A DNA stretch of 64,000 nucleotides from Mycobacterium sp. MBM (GCA_021648845.1 JAKJHY010000022.1:28849-92848), one strand, 5' to 3'. Positions 44,004 through 52,722 are shown, counted from the stretch's first letter. The notes: generated from the sequence alone by a model not told the origin. Translations and numbers: made by a program.

Positions 44004-44189
44004 ATGCACTGCAACGCAGACGATCTCGCCACACACGTGGATAACCAGGAGAAGATGCGCCGACGCGCCCGCGCCGAGCAGCGACGCTCCCCGGCGCAGC
44101 GGACGCCGCGCAGCCGCAACAAGGCGCGGATGCACAAGCGTCCCGGCAAGGGCCACCGCCACGCCTGGCGACGCGAGGTCTGCGCATGA
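44004..44189 (+). CDS. Small highly basic protein, 61 aa
   Basis: ATG 44004 behind AAGGAGA. More than a third of the residues are arginine or lysine (RRRARAEQRRSPAQRTPRSR, then NKARMHKRPGKGHRHAWRRE). This is consistent with a nucleic-acid binder or a short histone-like protein, although no fold can be named. It overlaps the next gene by 4 nt (ATGA). Confidence 0.68.
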   Translation: MHCNADDLATHVDNQEKMRRRARAEQRRSPAQRTPRSRNKARMHKRPGKGHRHAWRREVCA

Positions 44190-44629
44190 ACACCGCCGAC
44201 CCTTACCGCGACACCCGCCGGTTGATCGACACCCACGGCTGGGCCGTGATCGGTGTCTTCCCGACTTGCGCCGAGGACGGGCCCCCGTTCAGCTACACCG
44301 TCGGACTCACCGATCGGGGACTCCCCGAACTGGCGATCTACGGGTTGCCGCCGCAGACCGCCGGCGGTGTCCTCAACGTCGCCGCCCGCCACGCCGTCGA
44401 CAACGGGGAACTGCCCTGCGGACAACCGATCACCGGCCTACTTGCCGGCGGGCTGCCAGTTGTCGCGGTCGCCATGGAGGACACCGACGACCTAACCACC
44501 GTGCGGGGCCTCTACGGCGTCGTGCTGGCCGCCCAGCAGATCGTATGGCCGGATTCGCAGGGCAGAATGCCCTGGGAGGACTGGAATCTCGGGACAGCGC
44601 AACCGCTGCACGGGGGTCAGCCGACATGA
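44186..44629 (+). CDS. DUF4262-family protein
   Basis: 147 aa. The opening matches DUF4262: IDTHGWAVIGVFPTCAEDGP, then FSYTVGLTDRGLPELAIYGL and VLNVAARHAVDNGELPCGQP. The conserved HGW and YTxGL elements are present. The role of the family is unknown. It is coupled at both ends (ATGA to the basic protein and to the nuclease gene), which places it in a three-gene operon ending in a nuclease. Confidence 0.8.
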   Translation: MNTADPYRDTRRLIDTHGWAVIGVFPTCAEDGPPFSYTVGLTDRGLPELAIYGLPPQTAGGVLNVAARHAVDNGELPCGQPITGLLAGGLPVVAVAMEDTDDLTTVRGLYGVVLAAQQIVWPDSQGRMPWEDWNLGTAQPLHGGQPT

Positions 44630-46341
44630 CCACCAACACTGCACGACGGGTGCTGCTCGGTGGCTACGCGGCCAAGCAATGCCCGGTGCGCACTCAACAT
44701 GACTTCGGCCCACATCCGCAGACCTGGGTGCCCGACGCCGAGGACCAGGCGCGGTTGGACGCCGGTATCGCCTATGAAGCCGAGATGTTCACCGCCCTGA
44801 CTCGAGTCCACCCCGGCGCTGTCGTGATCGGCTCCCGGCTGCGACGCGACGACGCGATCGCGGCGACGCTGGCCGCCATGGACGCCGCAGCGCCACTCAT
44901 CCTGGGCGGTTGGCTACCCGACGACAACGACGGCGCCCGCACCGGCAAGCCCGATCTGCTGATCCGAGTCGCCGGCGGCTACCTGCCCGGCGATGTCAAG
45001 CACCATCGCACGCTGGAAGCCAAGAAGACCAAGACCGCGCAGGTGTCCGGCTTCGGCACACCGGGACTGCGCCGACCTGCAGCGGGCTGGACGTCGGCGA
45101 CGACTCACCGTCTTCACGACGGGATCCAGCTGGCGCACTACACCCGGATGCTGCAGGCCTGTGGACGCCATCCCGGGCCCGATCATCTGTGGGCCGCCAT
45201 CATCGGCACCAGCACCCTGCCCGGCGAGGCAGGGGAGGAGCGGGTCCTGGTCTGGCATGACCTGACCGAACCGCTGGGCCACACGTACTCCCGAAGCCGC
45301 GGCAAGGCCTCCCGCACCCTGCTGCAGCGATACGACCATGAGCACCAGTTCCGGGTGGACGTCGCCGCGGCCGCGGTCACCGGGGGCACCCTGCTCGTGG
45401 AACCCGTCGGGCAACCCGAGTGCCGCACCTGCCCCTACGCGCAGGTCTGCGCAGAGCAGATGGGTGATGACGACGCCTCCCGAGCACTGACCGTGGGCAG
45501 CCTCGACACCCGCGAATGGCTGACACTGCGCCGCCTGGGCATCACGACCACCGCCGCGCTGGCCGACGTCGACCCTGACGACGACCCGTTCTTCGACAGC
45601 TACTACGCCGAGACCTCACACCGCGGCCGCGACCACGCGCGGTCCCGGCTGCGCGGTGCCGTGCAGCGCGCAGCGATGATTACCGCCGGCACCGCGCTGA
45701 CCCTGATCGCCGGCGAAACCGTCGCGGTGCCTGGCGCCGATGTCGAAGTCGACCTCGACATCGAATGGGACACCGAGGGCCGGGTCTATCTCTGGGGGGC
45801 ACGTGTGCGGCGCGGCCGGGACGAGACCACCGCCCAGTTCCACGCCTTCGCCGACTGGAGTGTCGACGACGCCGCCCAGGAGCAGGCACTGGCGCAGCGT
45901 TTCGTGCGCTGGCTGCGCGGGCTGCATCGCCAGGCCCTTGCGGGCGGACACACGGTGCGCGTCTTCCACTGGTCAGCCGCCGAACCGTCGCGGCTACGAC
46001 GCATCCTCGGCGTCGACGTCGCCGACCTACTCGATCCCGACGACGGGGTGTTCACCGACCTGGAGCGCGTGTTCAAGGAACAGTTCCTCACCGTGCACGG
46101 CACCAGCATCAAAGTCGTCGCACCGCTCTTCGGGTTCGGCTGGCAGGCCGCCGACGCCGGAGGTGTCCAGTCGCAGACCCACCGCGACGAGGCGCGGGAC
46201 GGGCACCCCCGCGCTGCGAGCGCCCGGCAGTGGCTGCTGAGCTACAACGCCGACGACACCGCGGCCATGGCCGCCATCCGCGACGGAATGCGTGACTGGA
46301 ACGCCGAGCAGGGACACGGCAGTGTCGGTGCCCTGCAATAG
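44626..46341 (+). CDS. TM0106-family RecB-like nuclease
   Basis: 571 aa from an ATG overlapping the DUF4262 stop. The N-terminal half has PD-(D/E)XK nuclease features of the TM0106 family: an RTGKPDLLIRVAGGYLPGDV core with DVKHH, and a cysteine set (ECRTCPYAQVCAEQ) like that of RecB/Cas4 iron-sulphur nucleases. The C-terminal half (from about 360) is an RNase H-like part with DIEWDTEGRVYLWGA and a closing WLLSYNADDTAAMAAIRDG. The TAG stop is the first half of the next promoter's -10. Confidence 0.82.
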   Translation: MTTNTARRVLLGGYAAKQCPVRTQHDFGPHPQTWVPDAEDQARLDAGIAYEAEMFTALTRVHPGAVVIGSRLRRDDAIAATLAAMDAAAPLILGGWLPDDNDGARTGKPDLLIRVAGGYLPGDVKHHRTLEAKKTKTAQVSGFGTPGLRRPAAGWTSATTHRLHDGIQLAHYTRMLQACGRHPGPDHLWAAIIGTSTLPGEAGEERVLVWHDLTEPLGHTYSRSRGKASRTLLQRYDHEHQFRVDVAAAAVTGGTLLVEPVGQPECRTCPYAQVCAEQMGDDDASRALTVGSLDTREWLTLRRLGITTTAALADVDPDDDPFFDSYYAETSHRGRDHARSRLRGAVQRAAMITAGTALTLIAGETVAVPGADVEVDLDIEWDTEGRVYLWGARVRRGRDETTAQFHAFADWSVDDAAQEQALAQRFVRWLRGLHRQALAGGHTVRVFHWSAAEPSRLRRILGVDVADLLDPDDGVFTDLERVFKEQFLTVHGTSIKVVAPLFGFGWQAADAGGVQSQTHRDEARDGHPRAASARQWLLSYNADDTAAMAAIRDGMRDWNAEQGHGSVGALQ

Positions 46342-46402
46342 AATTGCGGTAGTCAGTCACCAGGAATAGACGGATACGGCCGGGTGCGAGCACTCGGTCA
46401 CC
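46323..46402 (+). promoter_or_regulatory. TGTC-box promoter and hairpin leader for the gene at 46429
   Basis: TGTCGGTG at 46323, inside the end of the nuclease gene; TAGAAT at 46339 includes that gene's stop. Hairpin 46377-46402: outer GGCC/GGTC, inner GGGTG/CACTC (perfect with one wobble), loop CGAG. Confidence 0.72.
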
Positions 46403-46428
46403 GAACCGATACGGGCAGGGAGAAACGC

Positions 46429-46854
46429 ATGGCGGATTATTACGGCAAAGGCCGCACCAACATCTTCAAGGTCAAAGACATCGACGCGCTCAAGACCGCT
46501 CTGGCGGGTGCGGAGTTCACCGTCGAAGCCCGGCCCGACCGCGGAGCGGACGCGGTGGTCATCTGCGTCTCCGACAACGACGCCGCCGGCAGCTGGGGTC
46601 AGCTCGTCTACACCGAGGACGACGCCGAGCCCACCGAACTGTTCGTCCCCGACATGATCGCCGACCACCTCCAGGACGGCCAGGTCGCGGTGTTCGTCCA
46701 CGCCGGATCGGAGAAGCTGCGCTACCTCAGCGCCTACAGCATCGCCGTCCACGCCAACGGCCAGCAAGTGCGCCTCGACCTCGACGACATCTATCAGCGC
46801 GCCGCCGAGGAGTTCGGTGTCGAGGTCAACGAAATCGACTGGGCTATGTACTGA
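46429..46854 (+). CDS. Protein of unknown function, 141 aa
   Basis: ATG 46429 behind GGGAGAAAC. It is a soluble alpha/beta protein: MADYYGKGRTNIFKVKDIDA, a helix DALKTALAGAEFTVEA, strands (DAVVICVSDNDAAGSWGQLV), and acid-rich helices at the end (YQRAAEEFGVEVNEIDW). The opening Y-x-G-K-GRTN-F-V-D is a pattern I have seen in other hypothetical actinobacterial plasmid and phage proteins. No function can be assigned. Confidence 0.72.
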   Translation: MADYYGKGRTNIFKVKDIDALKTALAGAEFTVEARPDRGADAVVICVSDNDAAGSWGQLVYTEDDAEPTELFVPDMIADHLQDGQVAVFVHAGSEKLRYLSAYSIAVHANGQQVRLDLDDIYQRAAEEFGVEVNEIDWAMY

Positions 46855-46890
46855 TTGGCCTCCGCATCGGAGGCCACCGACACAGCGTCT

Positions 46891-46958
46891 TGTCGGTGGC
46901 TCCCGATACAGTGGCAGACGAACTACCCACCCCGGCCGAGCGTGCGCGCCCGGTCACC
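46891..46958 (+). promoter_or_regulatory. TGTC-box promoter and hairpin leader for the gene at 46983
   Basis: TGTCGGTG at 46891, TACAGT at 46907. Hairpin 46933-46958: outer GGCC/GGTC, inner GAGCG/CGCCC, loop TGCG. Confidence 0.72.
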
Positions 46959-46982
46959 ACAGGCCAAGGAGGCCCACCCGAC

Positions 46983-47489
46983 ATGCTCACCAACACGCAC
47001 CCCGCAGCCGTCCTGCGCTCCGATGACATCACCAACGACCACCGGCCCGGCGCGGCCGTCGGCGTCGGGCAGGCACTGCTCATCGGCATCGACGCCAGCA
47101 TCGAGACCATCGACCTCACCCCCTGCGAGCACGGCACTTTCGGGGCCACCATCCGCCAGGCAATCGGCTGCCGGCTCTACACCGTCACCGACGCGGGACA
47201 CATCGACATGTGGACCGACGACGAGAGCTTCCCCGACTTCGGTGACGCCGAGCTGATCGCGGCGACTCTGAACCCGCTGGCGACCCTGTTGCTGGCGGAG
47301 TATCGCTCCATTCATCAGCCCTACTTCGGTGCGGCCCTGTTCACCGGCCGCAGCGGCGAACACACCGCCGGACTCGATACCGCGCAGCTCGCGGATCTGC
47401 GCGTCCGAGCGGAGCTGATCGCGGGGCGGCCGGAGTGGATCGAAGCATTCCGACAGCGGGTCAACGCTGCTGCGGCCCGCCAGCGGTGA
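46983..47489 (+). CDS. Protein of unknown function, 168 aa (possibly DUF3846-like)
   Basis: ATG 46983, 24 nt after the hairpin with AAGGAGG between. The first part reads GQALLIGIDASIETIDLTPC and GATIRQAIGCRLYTVTDAGH, then IDMWTDDESF. A strand, then RQxIGC with a following strand and acidic turn, is the layout of DUF3846 proteins; the match is loose. The rest is helical. It ends at a large two-way hairpin shared with the minus-strand gene at 47566. Confidence 0.7.
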   Translation: MLTNTHPAAVLRSDDITNDHRPGAAVGVGQALLIGIDASIETIDLTPCEHGTFGATIRQAIGCRLYTVTDAGHIDMWTDDESFPDFGDAELIAATLNPLATLLLAEYRSIHQPYFGAALFTGRSGEHTAGLDTAQLADLRVRAELIAGRPEWIEAFRQRVNAAAARQR

Positions 47490-47563
47490 CGGCGCCGGCC
47501 GGGGGAGGGGCGCTCACCTCGAAAGGTGAGTTGGGTTGCCTCCCCGCCGGCCGGTCACCGCTG
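47481..47563. terminator. Large two-way hairpin between convergent genes
   Basis: CAGCGGTGAC at 47481-47490 pairs with GTCACCGCTG at 47554-47563. Nested inside are a GC-rich arm pair around GCCGGCC/GGCCGGC and an inner hairpin CACCTCGAAAGGTG. It overlaps the plus-strand gene's stop and lies 2 nt from the minus-strand gene's stop. Confidence 0.65.
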
Positions 47564-47565
47564 CC

Positions 47566-48339
47566 TCACTCCCAGGGCACCGGCCCTGACCGGCGGTACT
47601 GCAGCACCGTCTCGTCCGACGGCGGATCCGGATCCACCAGCGGGATGATCTCGATGGGGCCGTGCATTTCGCCGCGGGTCGTGCGGGGCGGTCGAAGGGC
47701 ATGGATCGCCGCCACGTCTGGGCGCTCGCTGGAGCCGCCGCCGTCCCGCATCGGCAGGACCTCGAACTCGACGACGGTGCAGGCGGCGTGATGGCAGCGC
47801 AAGCGGATGCGCCCGGAATCCCCGGCGACGTCTGCGGGGGCCAACGTGCAGCTCAGGGCTCCGCAGAACAGGCAAGGCATCCGCTGACCGCTGGCACGCA
47901 CATGCGGGGCCGTCCCCGCGGCCCACGTGCGGCGCGGGTCTGGCTCCCGCCACCGCGGCCGGTCAGTGACCGAAGGGTAGTGAGCCAGGATGCGCACATC
48001 GGAGCGCTTCCTGGTCGCCTCGTGGCCGTCGTCGACGACGATGACCTCGACCTCGCGGGCGTCGCACTGATGGTGCTGGCAGTACATCTGCACGCGGCCG
48101 TGGTCGACGGCAAGGTCGCCGAAAGAGACGATGCTGGAGGTTCGCCCGCACAGGTAGCAGCGGACGGGAGTCTCCGCAGCCAGGGTGCGCACCCATAGTT
48201 GCTGGCCGTGAGCCCACGCGTGACCGGGAGGTGGCGGCGCGGAGCGGTCGAGCGCAGCCATTGCATCGTGGAAATTGAGGCCTGGATTCGCGGCCTGGAG
48301 GGCGCGGGCATTCTTCTTGTGAAACGAATTCTTCGTCAT
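47566..48339 (-). CDS. Protein with two tandem zinc-finger-like modules
   Basis: 257 aa. ATG 48339 is chosen with GGAAG about 8 nt before it. Two copies of the same module are visible: C-x2-C in VRCYLCGRTSS, then YCQHHQC and a tail; and C-x2-C in MPCLFCGALSC, then RCHHAAC. In each, the second half has the form C-x-H-H-x-x-C, and a valine/glutamate-rich strand follows. The internal duplication covers about 65 residues each. The function is unknown; nucleic-acid or protein binding is likely. Confidence 0.75.
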   Translation of the reverse strand: MTKNSFHKKNARALQAANPGLNFHDAMAALDRSAPPPPGHAWAHGQQLWVRTLAAETPVRCYLCGRTSSIVSFGDLAVDHGRVQMYCQHHQCDAREVEVIVVDDGHEATRKRSDVRILAHYPSVTDRPRWREPDPRRTWAAGTAPHVRASGQRMPCLFCGALSCTLAPADVAGDSGRIRLRCHHAACTVVEFEVLPMRDGGGSSERPDVAAIHALRPPRTTRGEMHGPIEIIPLVDPDPPSDETVLQYRRSGPVPWE

Positions 48340-48668
48340 GACAGTGACTTCCAATCACGTACTCGATCGGCGCAGCCCCGCACCCCACGCCTACCAATAG
48401 TGATCGGTGTGTGTCGCAGATCCAAAGGACCTAGCCCTTACTGTCGTCGGTGATGCGGGCACCTGAACGACGCGGGGTCAGCCATGCGACGCGGCTCTAG
48501 CGCCCAGTATATGCCCAACCGGGTCACAGACCTCAACACCTGGCCAGCCACCCCAGGTGGTGCTGCCCTACCCGTTCGTCGCACACCGCGTGCCGGGCCT
48601 CGGGTGGCTGCTCGTGGACAGGCCCGCGACGTCACTGAACACATGGGGGCCACGGAGCCGACCGTGAA
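48340..48668. other. Non-coding gap before the ligase promoter
   Basis: About 330 nt between the divergent zinc-finger gene and the ligase module. I see no gene, clear hairpin or repeat in it. It must hold the promoter of the minus-strand gene. Confidence 0.5.
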
Positions 48669-48733
48669 TGTCGGTGCCTCATCGTAGAATTACGGTGTTC
48701 GTCCAAACGGGCAGGCGTGCGCGTCTGCTCACC
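48669..48733 (+). promoter_or_regulatory. TGTC-box promoter and hairpin leader for the ligase gene
   Basis: TGTCGGTG at 48669, TAGAAT at 48685. Hairpin 48708-48733: outer arms GGGC/GCTC, a paired change from the usual GGCC/GGTC; inner AGGCG/CGTCT; loop TGCG. Confidence 0.72.
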
Positions 48734-48751
48734 TACGAAGGGAACTTCAGC

Positions 48752-49825
48752 ATGGATAACTGCGCAGAATCGGCGACCCTCTACTTCAAGTCCGGCTCCA
48801 GCGACAAGGTGTACCGCGCGCAGATCGACGCCGCGGACGGTGGAGGCTACGTCGTGACCGTTGCCTACGGCCGCCGAGGGGGCACCTTAGCCACCGGAAC
48901 CAAGACCAAATCGCCGGTAGATCACGCCGCGGCGCTGCGCATCTTCCATAAGGTGCTGTCGGAGAAGCGATCCAAGGGATACACCGACGGGGACGCGGGA
49001 ACCCCCTACCTGCACAGCGAGAACGCGGGCCGCGTCAGCGGGCTGGTGCCGCAGCTGCTCAACGTCATCGACGAGGCCGAAGTCGGCCGCGTCGTGGCCG
49101 ACCCGCTGTGGGTCATGCAGGAGAAGTTCGACGGACGGCGGCTCATGCTGCGCAAGGTCGGCGGCACCGTAGAGGGCATCAACAAGCTCGGCCTAGTCAT
49201 CAACGTCGCAGCGCCTATCGCCGCTGCGGCACAGACGATTCCGGGTGACTTCGTGCTCGACGGAGAGGCGATCGGAGACCGCTTCCATGTGTTCGACATG
49301 CTCTCCCACGACGGCACCGAGCTGCGTGAGCAGCCCTTCAGTGCCCGCTACGGCGCTCTGACCGCCCTGCTCGACACCGCAGGCCCGTCAGCGCACCTCG
49401 TGTACGTCGACTGCTGGACCGACGCCGCCGATAAGGCCGACCAGCTCGCAGCACTTCGGACGCGCAACGCAGAGGGGGCGGTGTTCAAGCGATGGGACGC
49501 CCCCTATCGGCAGGGACGCCCCAGCAGCGGCGGCACGCAACTCAAGCTGAAGTTCGTGGCCACGGCATCCGCGGTGGTCACCACCATCAACCAACAGCGC
49601 AGCGTGGGCGTGAGCCTGCTCGATGGCGGTGACTGGCGCAGCGTCGGGAACGTGACGGTGCCCGCGAATCAGAACGTTCCTCAGCTCGGCGATGTCGTCG
49701 AGGTGCGCTACCTCTACGCCGCCCAGGTCGGCGGCGCGCTCTATCAGCCCGTCCTGCTCGGTGTTCGCGATGACGTCGAACCCACCGAGTGCGTAGTGGC
49801 TCAACTCAAGTTCAAGGCCAGCTGA
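48752..49825 (+). CDS. ATP-dependent DNA ligase with an N-terminal WGR domain
   Basis: 357 aa. Residues 1-75 are a WGR domain (YFKSGSSDKVYRAQID, then VAYGRRGGTLATGTKT). The adenylation domain follows, with the ligase lysine K125 in EKFDGRRLML (KxDGxR motif I), a DGEAIGDRFHVFDML segment (motif III/IIIa) and GAVFKRW (motif IV). A C-terminal OB-type part is likely in VGNVTVPANQNVPQLGDVVE. WGR domains bind DNA ends and breaks in PARP-type proteins, so this ligase may seal ends or nicks of the replicon itself. No partner polymerase or Ku is nearby. Confidence 0.85.
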   Translation: MDNCAESATLYFKSGSSDKVYRAQIDAADGGGYVVTVAYGRRGGTLATGTKTKSPVDHAAALRIFHKVLSEKRSKGYTDGDAGTPYLHSENAGRVSGLVPQLLNVIDEAEVGRVVADPLWVMQEKFDGRRLMLRKVGGTVEGINKLGLVINVAAPIAAAAQTIPGDFVLDGEAIGDRFHVFDMLSHDGTELREQPFSARYGALTALLDTAGPSAHLVYVDCWTDAADKADQLAALRTRNAEGAVFKRWDAPYRQGRPSSGGTQLKLKFVATASAVVTTINQQRSVGVSLLDGGDWRSVGNVTVPANQNVPQLGDVVEVRYLYAAQVGGALYQPVLLGVRDDVEPTECVVAQLKFKAS

Positions 49826-49833
49826 GCACGGCG

Positions 49834-49877
49834 GCGGTGCCCCGAAAGGGTGCGTCAGGCACCCCTCGGGGCACCGC
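49834..49877. terminator. Two-way hairpin between the ligase and immunity genes
   Basis: GCGGTGCCCCG at 49834-49844 pairs with CGGGGCACCGC at 49867-49877, with an inner GGGTGC/GCACCC stem. It lies between convergent genes. Confidence 0.7.
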
Positions 49878-49906
49878 CCGAGCCGCTGCGGGACTCGACG
49901 GGTGCT

Positions 49907-50479
49907 CTAGTTGGCCCGCTCCGTCGGAGGGCTGCGCCGGTCGGCGCGGTTGACGGCGGAGTAGGCGCCACCGGTCAACAACGGTGCACCATCTTCAGCG
50001 AAGAACGCTGTCTTCAGCGCCGCGGCGGTGAAACCCAGGAAGTGAGACAGCGGAACGAGCGCCAGGAGGCTGAGGGTCGGATCCGGGGCTGCAGCGACAG
50101 GGACGCCGCCGCGGCGCAGTGTGCGGTAGCCACGGTCCATCTCTCCGAGGGTGAACCCGGAAGCCAGATCATCGGCAGCCCAGGGCAGTTCGAGGTAGGG
50201 CAAGCCAAGATCATCGCGGATGTCATCGCCGAACACGCCGTAGAGGAACCGTTCGAGCACTTCCCGGTCCGCGGCGTACAACAGGGTGCGTTCCTCGGCG
50301 TCGTCGTCGGCCTGGGTCAGCCGCAGCCGGTCTCGCACCTGGCGGATGAGATACCGCGTCGTCGGTGGACCCATCTGCGATCGCAGCACGAGGGTGTCAG
50401 TGGAGTCGTCAGTGCTCCAGGCGTAGCCGGCGGCACGCACCCAGCCAAGACAGTCGGGGCTCAGTGCCGGCGCCGCCAT
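49907..50479 (-). CDS. Imm61/IFT-like immunity protein (TNT antitoxin family)
   Basis: 190 aa. It follows the layout of the M. tuberculosis TNT immunity factor (Rv3902c, Imm61): a start with LSPDCLGWVRAAGY, a middle with REVLERFLYGVFGDDIRDDL and GLPYLELPWAADDL, then YTLGEMDRGYRTLRRGG-type and a closing LVPLSHFLGFTAAALKTAFF. Such proteins neutralise the NAD-glycohydrolase toxin TNT/CpnT. No TNT or CpnT gene lies in the window, so it is an orphan here; it may protect against a rival's toxin or a toxin elsewhere in the cell. ATG 50479, no strong ribosome-binding site. Confidence 0.75.
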   Translation of the reverse strand: MAAPALSPDCLGWVRAAGYAWSTDDSTDTLVLRSQMGPPTTRYLIRQVRDRLRLTQADDDAEERTLLYAADREVLERFLYGVFGDDIRDDLGLPYLELPWAADDLASGFTLGEMDRGYRTLRRGGVPVAAAPDPTLSLLALVPLSHFLGFTAAALKTAFFAEDGAPLLTGGAYSAVNRADRRSPPTERAN

Positions 50480-50750
50480 GGTGAGCAAATGTAGCCTGCC
50501 GGCCGAGCCGGGCGAGTCCGGCGACCTCGCCTCCGAGCGTGCGGAGCCTTCGGACCAGGGAATACGACACGTCCCGCCCACGGCGATCGCAAGCCCGGCC
50601 CTGAGCTGCGGGCAGTGACCAGGCGGCCGGCGTCGCGCGCCCGGCGCCGCCAGTCTGGTGCCCCGCACTGCGGGGACGTGACACCTGCGCTGGTCAGGTG
50701 CCAAAAAGATGTGCAGAAATAGCCCGGCGCCGCGTTTTATGGTGGAGACC

Positions 50751-50999
50751 ATGGCCGACAACGTGCTGCCGATGCACCGTGCTGGCCGCGGGCGCCGCGC
50801 CCCGGTCTCCGGGCATCTATTCACCGTCAAAGACGTCGCCGACGCCAGCGGACTGCCGCAGCCCGCCATCGGCCAGCTCGTCGGTCGCACATGGACTGAC
50901 CAGGGGTGGATGTTCACCGCCGACCAGATGCAACTGGCGATCGACATCGCTGCCGAACGCCGCGCCCAAGCCTCGCCCGCCGGATCAGACACCAGGTAG
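50751..50999 (+). CDS. Small helix-turn-helix-like protein, 82 aa
   Basis: ATG 50751 is chosen behind GGTGGAG. The middle reads HLFTVKDVADASGLPQPAIG, the opening of a MerR/AlpA-type winged helix, followed by QLVGRTWTDQGWMFTADQMQ and a final helix. A DNA-binding role, such as an excisionase-like or repressor protein, is plausible but not certain. The 140 nt after it hold no gene before 51139. Confidence 0.65.
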   Translation: MADNVLPMHRAGRGRRAPVSGHLFTVKDVADASGLPQPAIGQLVGRTWTDQGWMFTADQMQLAIDIAAERRAQASPAGSDTR

Positions 51000-51138
51000 C
51001 AGCGCAGCAACCCCAGCGCACTCGGGGGCGCGCGGCCGGTTCACTGCAGCGTCGCCGTCGACCGCCGACTGTCCGCCGAGGAAGAAAAACCAGTGCTCGC
51101 AGGCAGAAACCGGGTGATCCGACGGTAAATTAACCAAG

Positions 51139-52458
51139 GTGTCGCGATTCGTGATCAAGCACGTACAGGCCGGTCCGCCGGAACTGGCTGCACAGGTGCC
51201 AGCTACCGCATCCACAGTGCATCTGCGCCTCGACGAGACCACGGGCGACCCGGTGTTCCACGCCGCCCTCGACGAACCGTGGAAGATCTATCTCCACGAC
51301 CCTGCTGCCGCGGCCGGCCTCCCCGCGCAGCGGCTGGGCCGCGACGACGCCGGAGCGTTCGCGTGGGTCACCGAAGTGACCGTGTGGCCGCACCGGCAAG
51401 GGGACCAACCGCATCCCGGCATGACCGACTTCGCCATGAACCTCACCTACGTCCTCGATGCGATCCAGGCCTCGGAAACTCCCAGTGAGCATCCCCTCGC
51501 CGTCATCCTCATCGACGATCTCCCCGATGAGCTGACCGCGGACCCCGCCGCCACACCAGGCGGCACCAATGTGGTCGCGCACACCGACACCGGACAGCGA
51601 TCGGACGTGACCGTAGGCAGCAAGGAGACCCAGAGGTCGGCAGTCATGACTGCACAACCCAATTCGGCGGCATCCGCCGGCGGGCTCATCCTGCACAGCC
51701 TGAGGACCAACGGCCAACTGAGCATTGATATGCCGGTCGACGCCACCTTGGTGCGCCCCCTCAACCCCGCCGATGACACCGCGCAACGCTGGCTCGTGAC
51801 ACTGGGCCGCCCCGCGCGCTACGTCGCGCAGGAACACACCGGGGCGCAACGCGCCAAGACCATCTCCGATGTCGTGATCACCGCCGACACCGAAGCCGCT
51901 ACCTGGATCACCGGCGACCGGAATCGCACGGTACGCATCGCCGTGGTCACCGGTGACGACCTCGGCCCCGGTGGCCCGACCGTGGCCGAGATCGGCACAG
52001 CCACCGTCGATGTCGTCGGGCAACCGCCCCGCCACCAAGACGCCCAAGGTGACCAAGACCTGCCCGGCAGGCTCCGTGAGCGCAACGCCAATATCCGTGC
52101 CCAACTGAGCATCTGGATCGCCCGCCTGACCGTCGTCGCCGGAGAACGGCCCCGCGGCGCCCCGCTGGAGATCCCCAGCGCGCTCGCTCAGCCAGGCTAT
52201 TGCCTCGATCAGGACGAGCTGATCTACCGGCCGCAGGAAGGCCAGCCGCAGGTGACGACCCACAACGACGACGAGCTGCTCTACTGGATCGTCTCTGACG
52301 TCGCCCGCTCGCTGGCCAGGATCTGGGTTCGGCGTGCGCCGTCCTACCGCGGCGATGCTGACGAACGCTCCCGAACGCTGCTTCACCAGAGGTGGTGGAC
52401 CCTGATGTCGGCGTTGTCCACCGACTGGGGCGACCGCGCGGCGGATAGCCGGGTGTGA
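51139..52458 (+). CDS. Protein sharing an N-terminal domain with the membrane protein at 35735, possible Imm63-like end
   Basis: 439 aa from a GTG. Residues 1-135 match the first domain of the protein at 35735 (MSRFVIKHV, AQRLGRDDAGAFAWVTEVTV, HPGMTDFAMNLTYVLDA, ILIDDLPDE). The middle is a beta-rich domain of about 170 residues. The last 60 residues (DELLYWIVSDVARSLARIWV, then ERSRTLLHQRWWTLMSALST) resemble Imm63-type immunity proteins in layout; this match is weak. No membrane segment is present, unlike the paralogue. Confidence 0.68.
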   Translation: MSRFVIKHVQAGPPELAAQVPATASTVHLRLDETTGDPVFHAALDEPWKIYLHDPAAAAGLPAQRLGRDDAGAFAWVTEVTVWPHRQGDQPHPGMTDFAMNLTYVLDAIQASETPSEHPLAVILIDDLPDELTADPAATPGGTNVVAHTDTGQRSDVTVGSKETQRSAVMTAQPNSAASAGGLILHSLRTNGQLSIDMPVDATLVRPLNPADDTAQRWLVTLGRPARYVAQEHTGAQRAKTISDVVITADTEAATWITGDRNRTVRIAVVTGDDLGPGGPTVAEIGTATVDVVGQPPRHQDAQGDQDLPGRLRERNANIRAQLSIWIARLTVVAGERPRGAPLEIPSALAQPGYCLDQDELIYRPQEGQPQVTTHNDDELLYWIVSDVARSLARIWVRRAPSYRGDADERSRTLLHQRWWTLMSALSTDWGDRAADSRV

Positions 52459-52722
52459 CCGGCGCTCCTTCGCAATCGATCAGCCGGTGACGGAAACGAG
52501 CGCGCTGCGAGGTACTTCTCCAGTAGCACCAGGCCGCGGGGCTTCCCGATGCCCCCGTGAGGTGACCCAGCCTGGCGCTCACCGCGAGGAGGAGCATGAG
52601 CATGGCGTCGGACAGGGCACACCCCGGCCCATCGAAGCGCCGGGTCGGCACCGCCGCAGTGGGCGCCCGGGGCGGACGATGGACGCCAGTTCGACGCATC
52701 ACGTCGGCCGCGTCGAGGGCGC

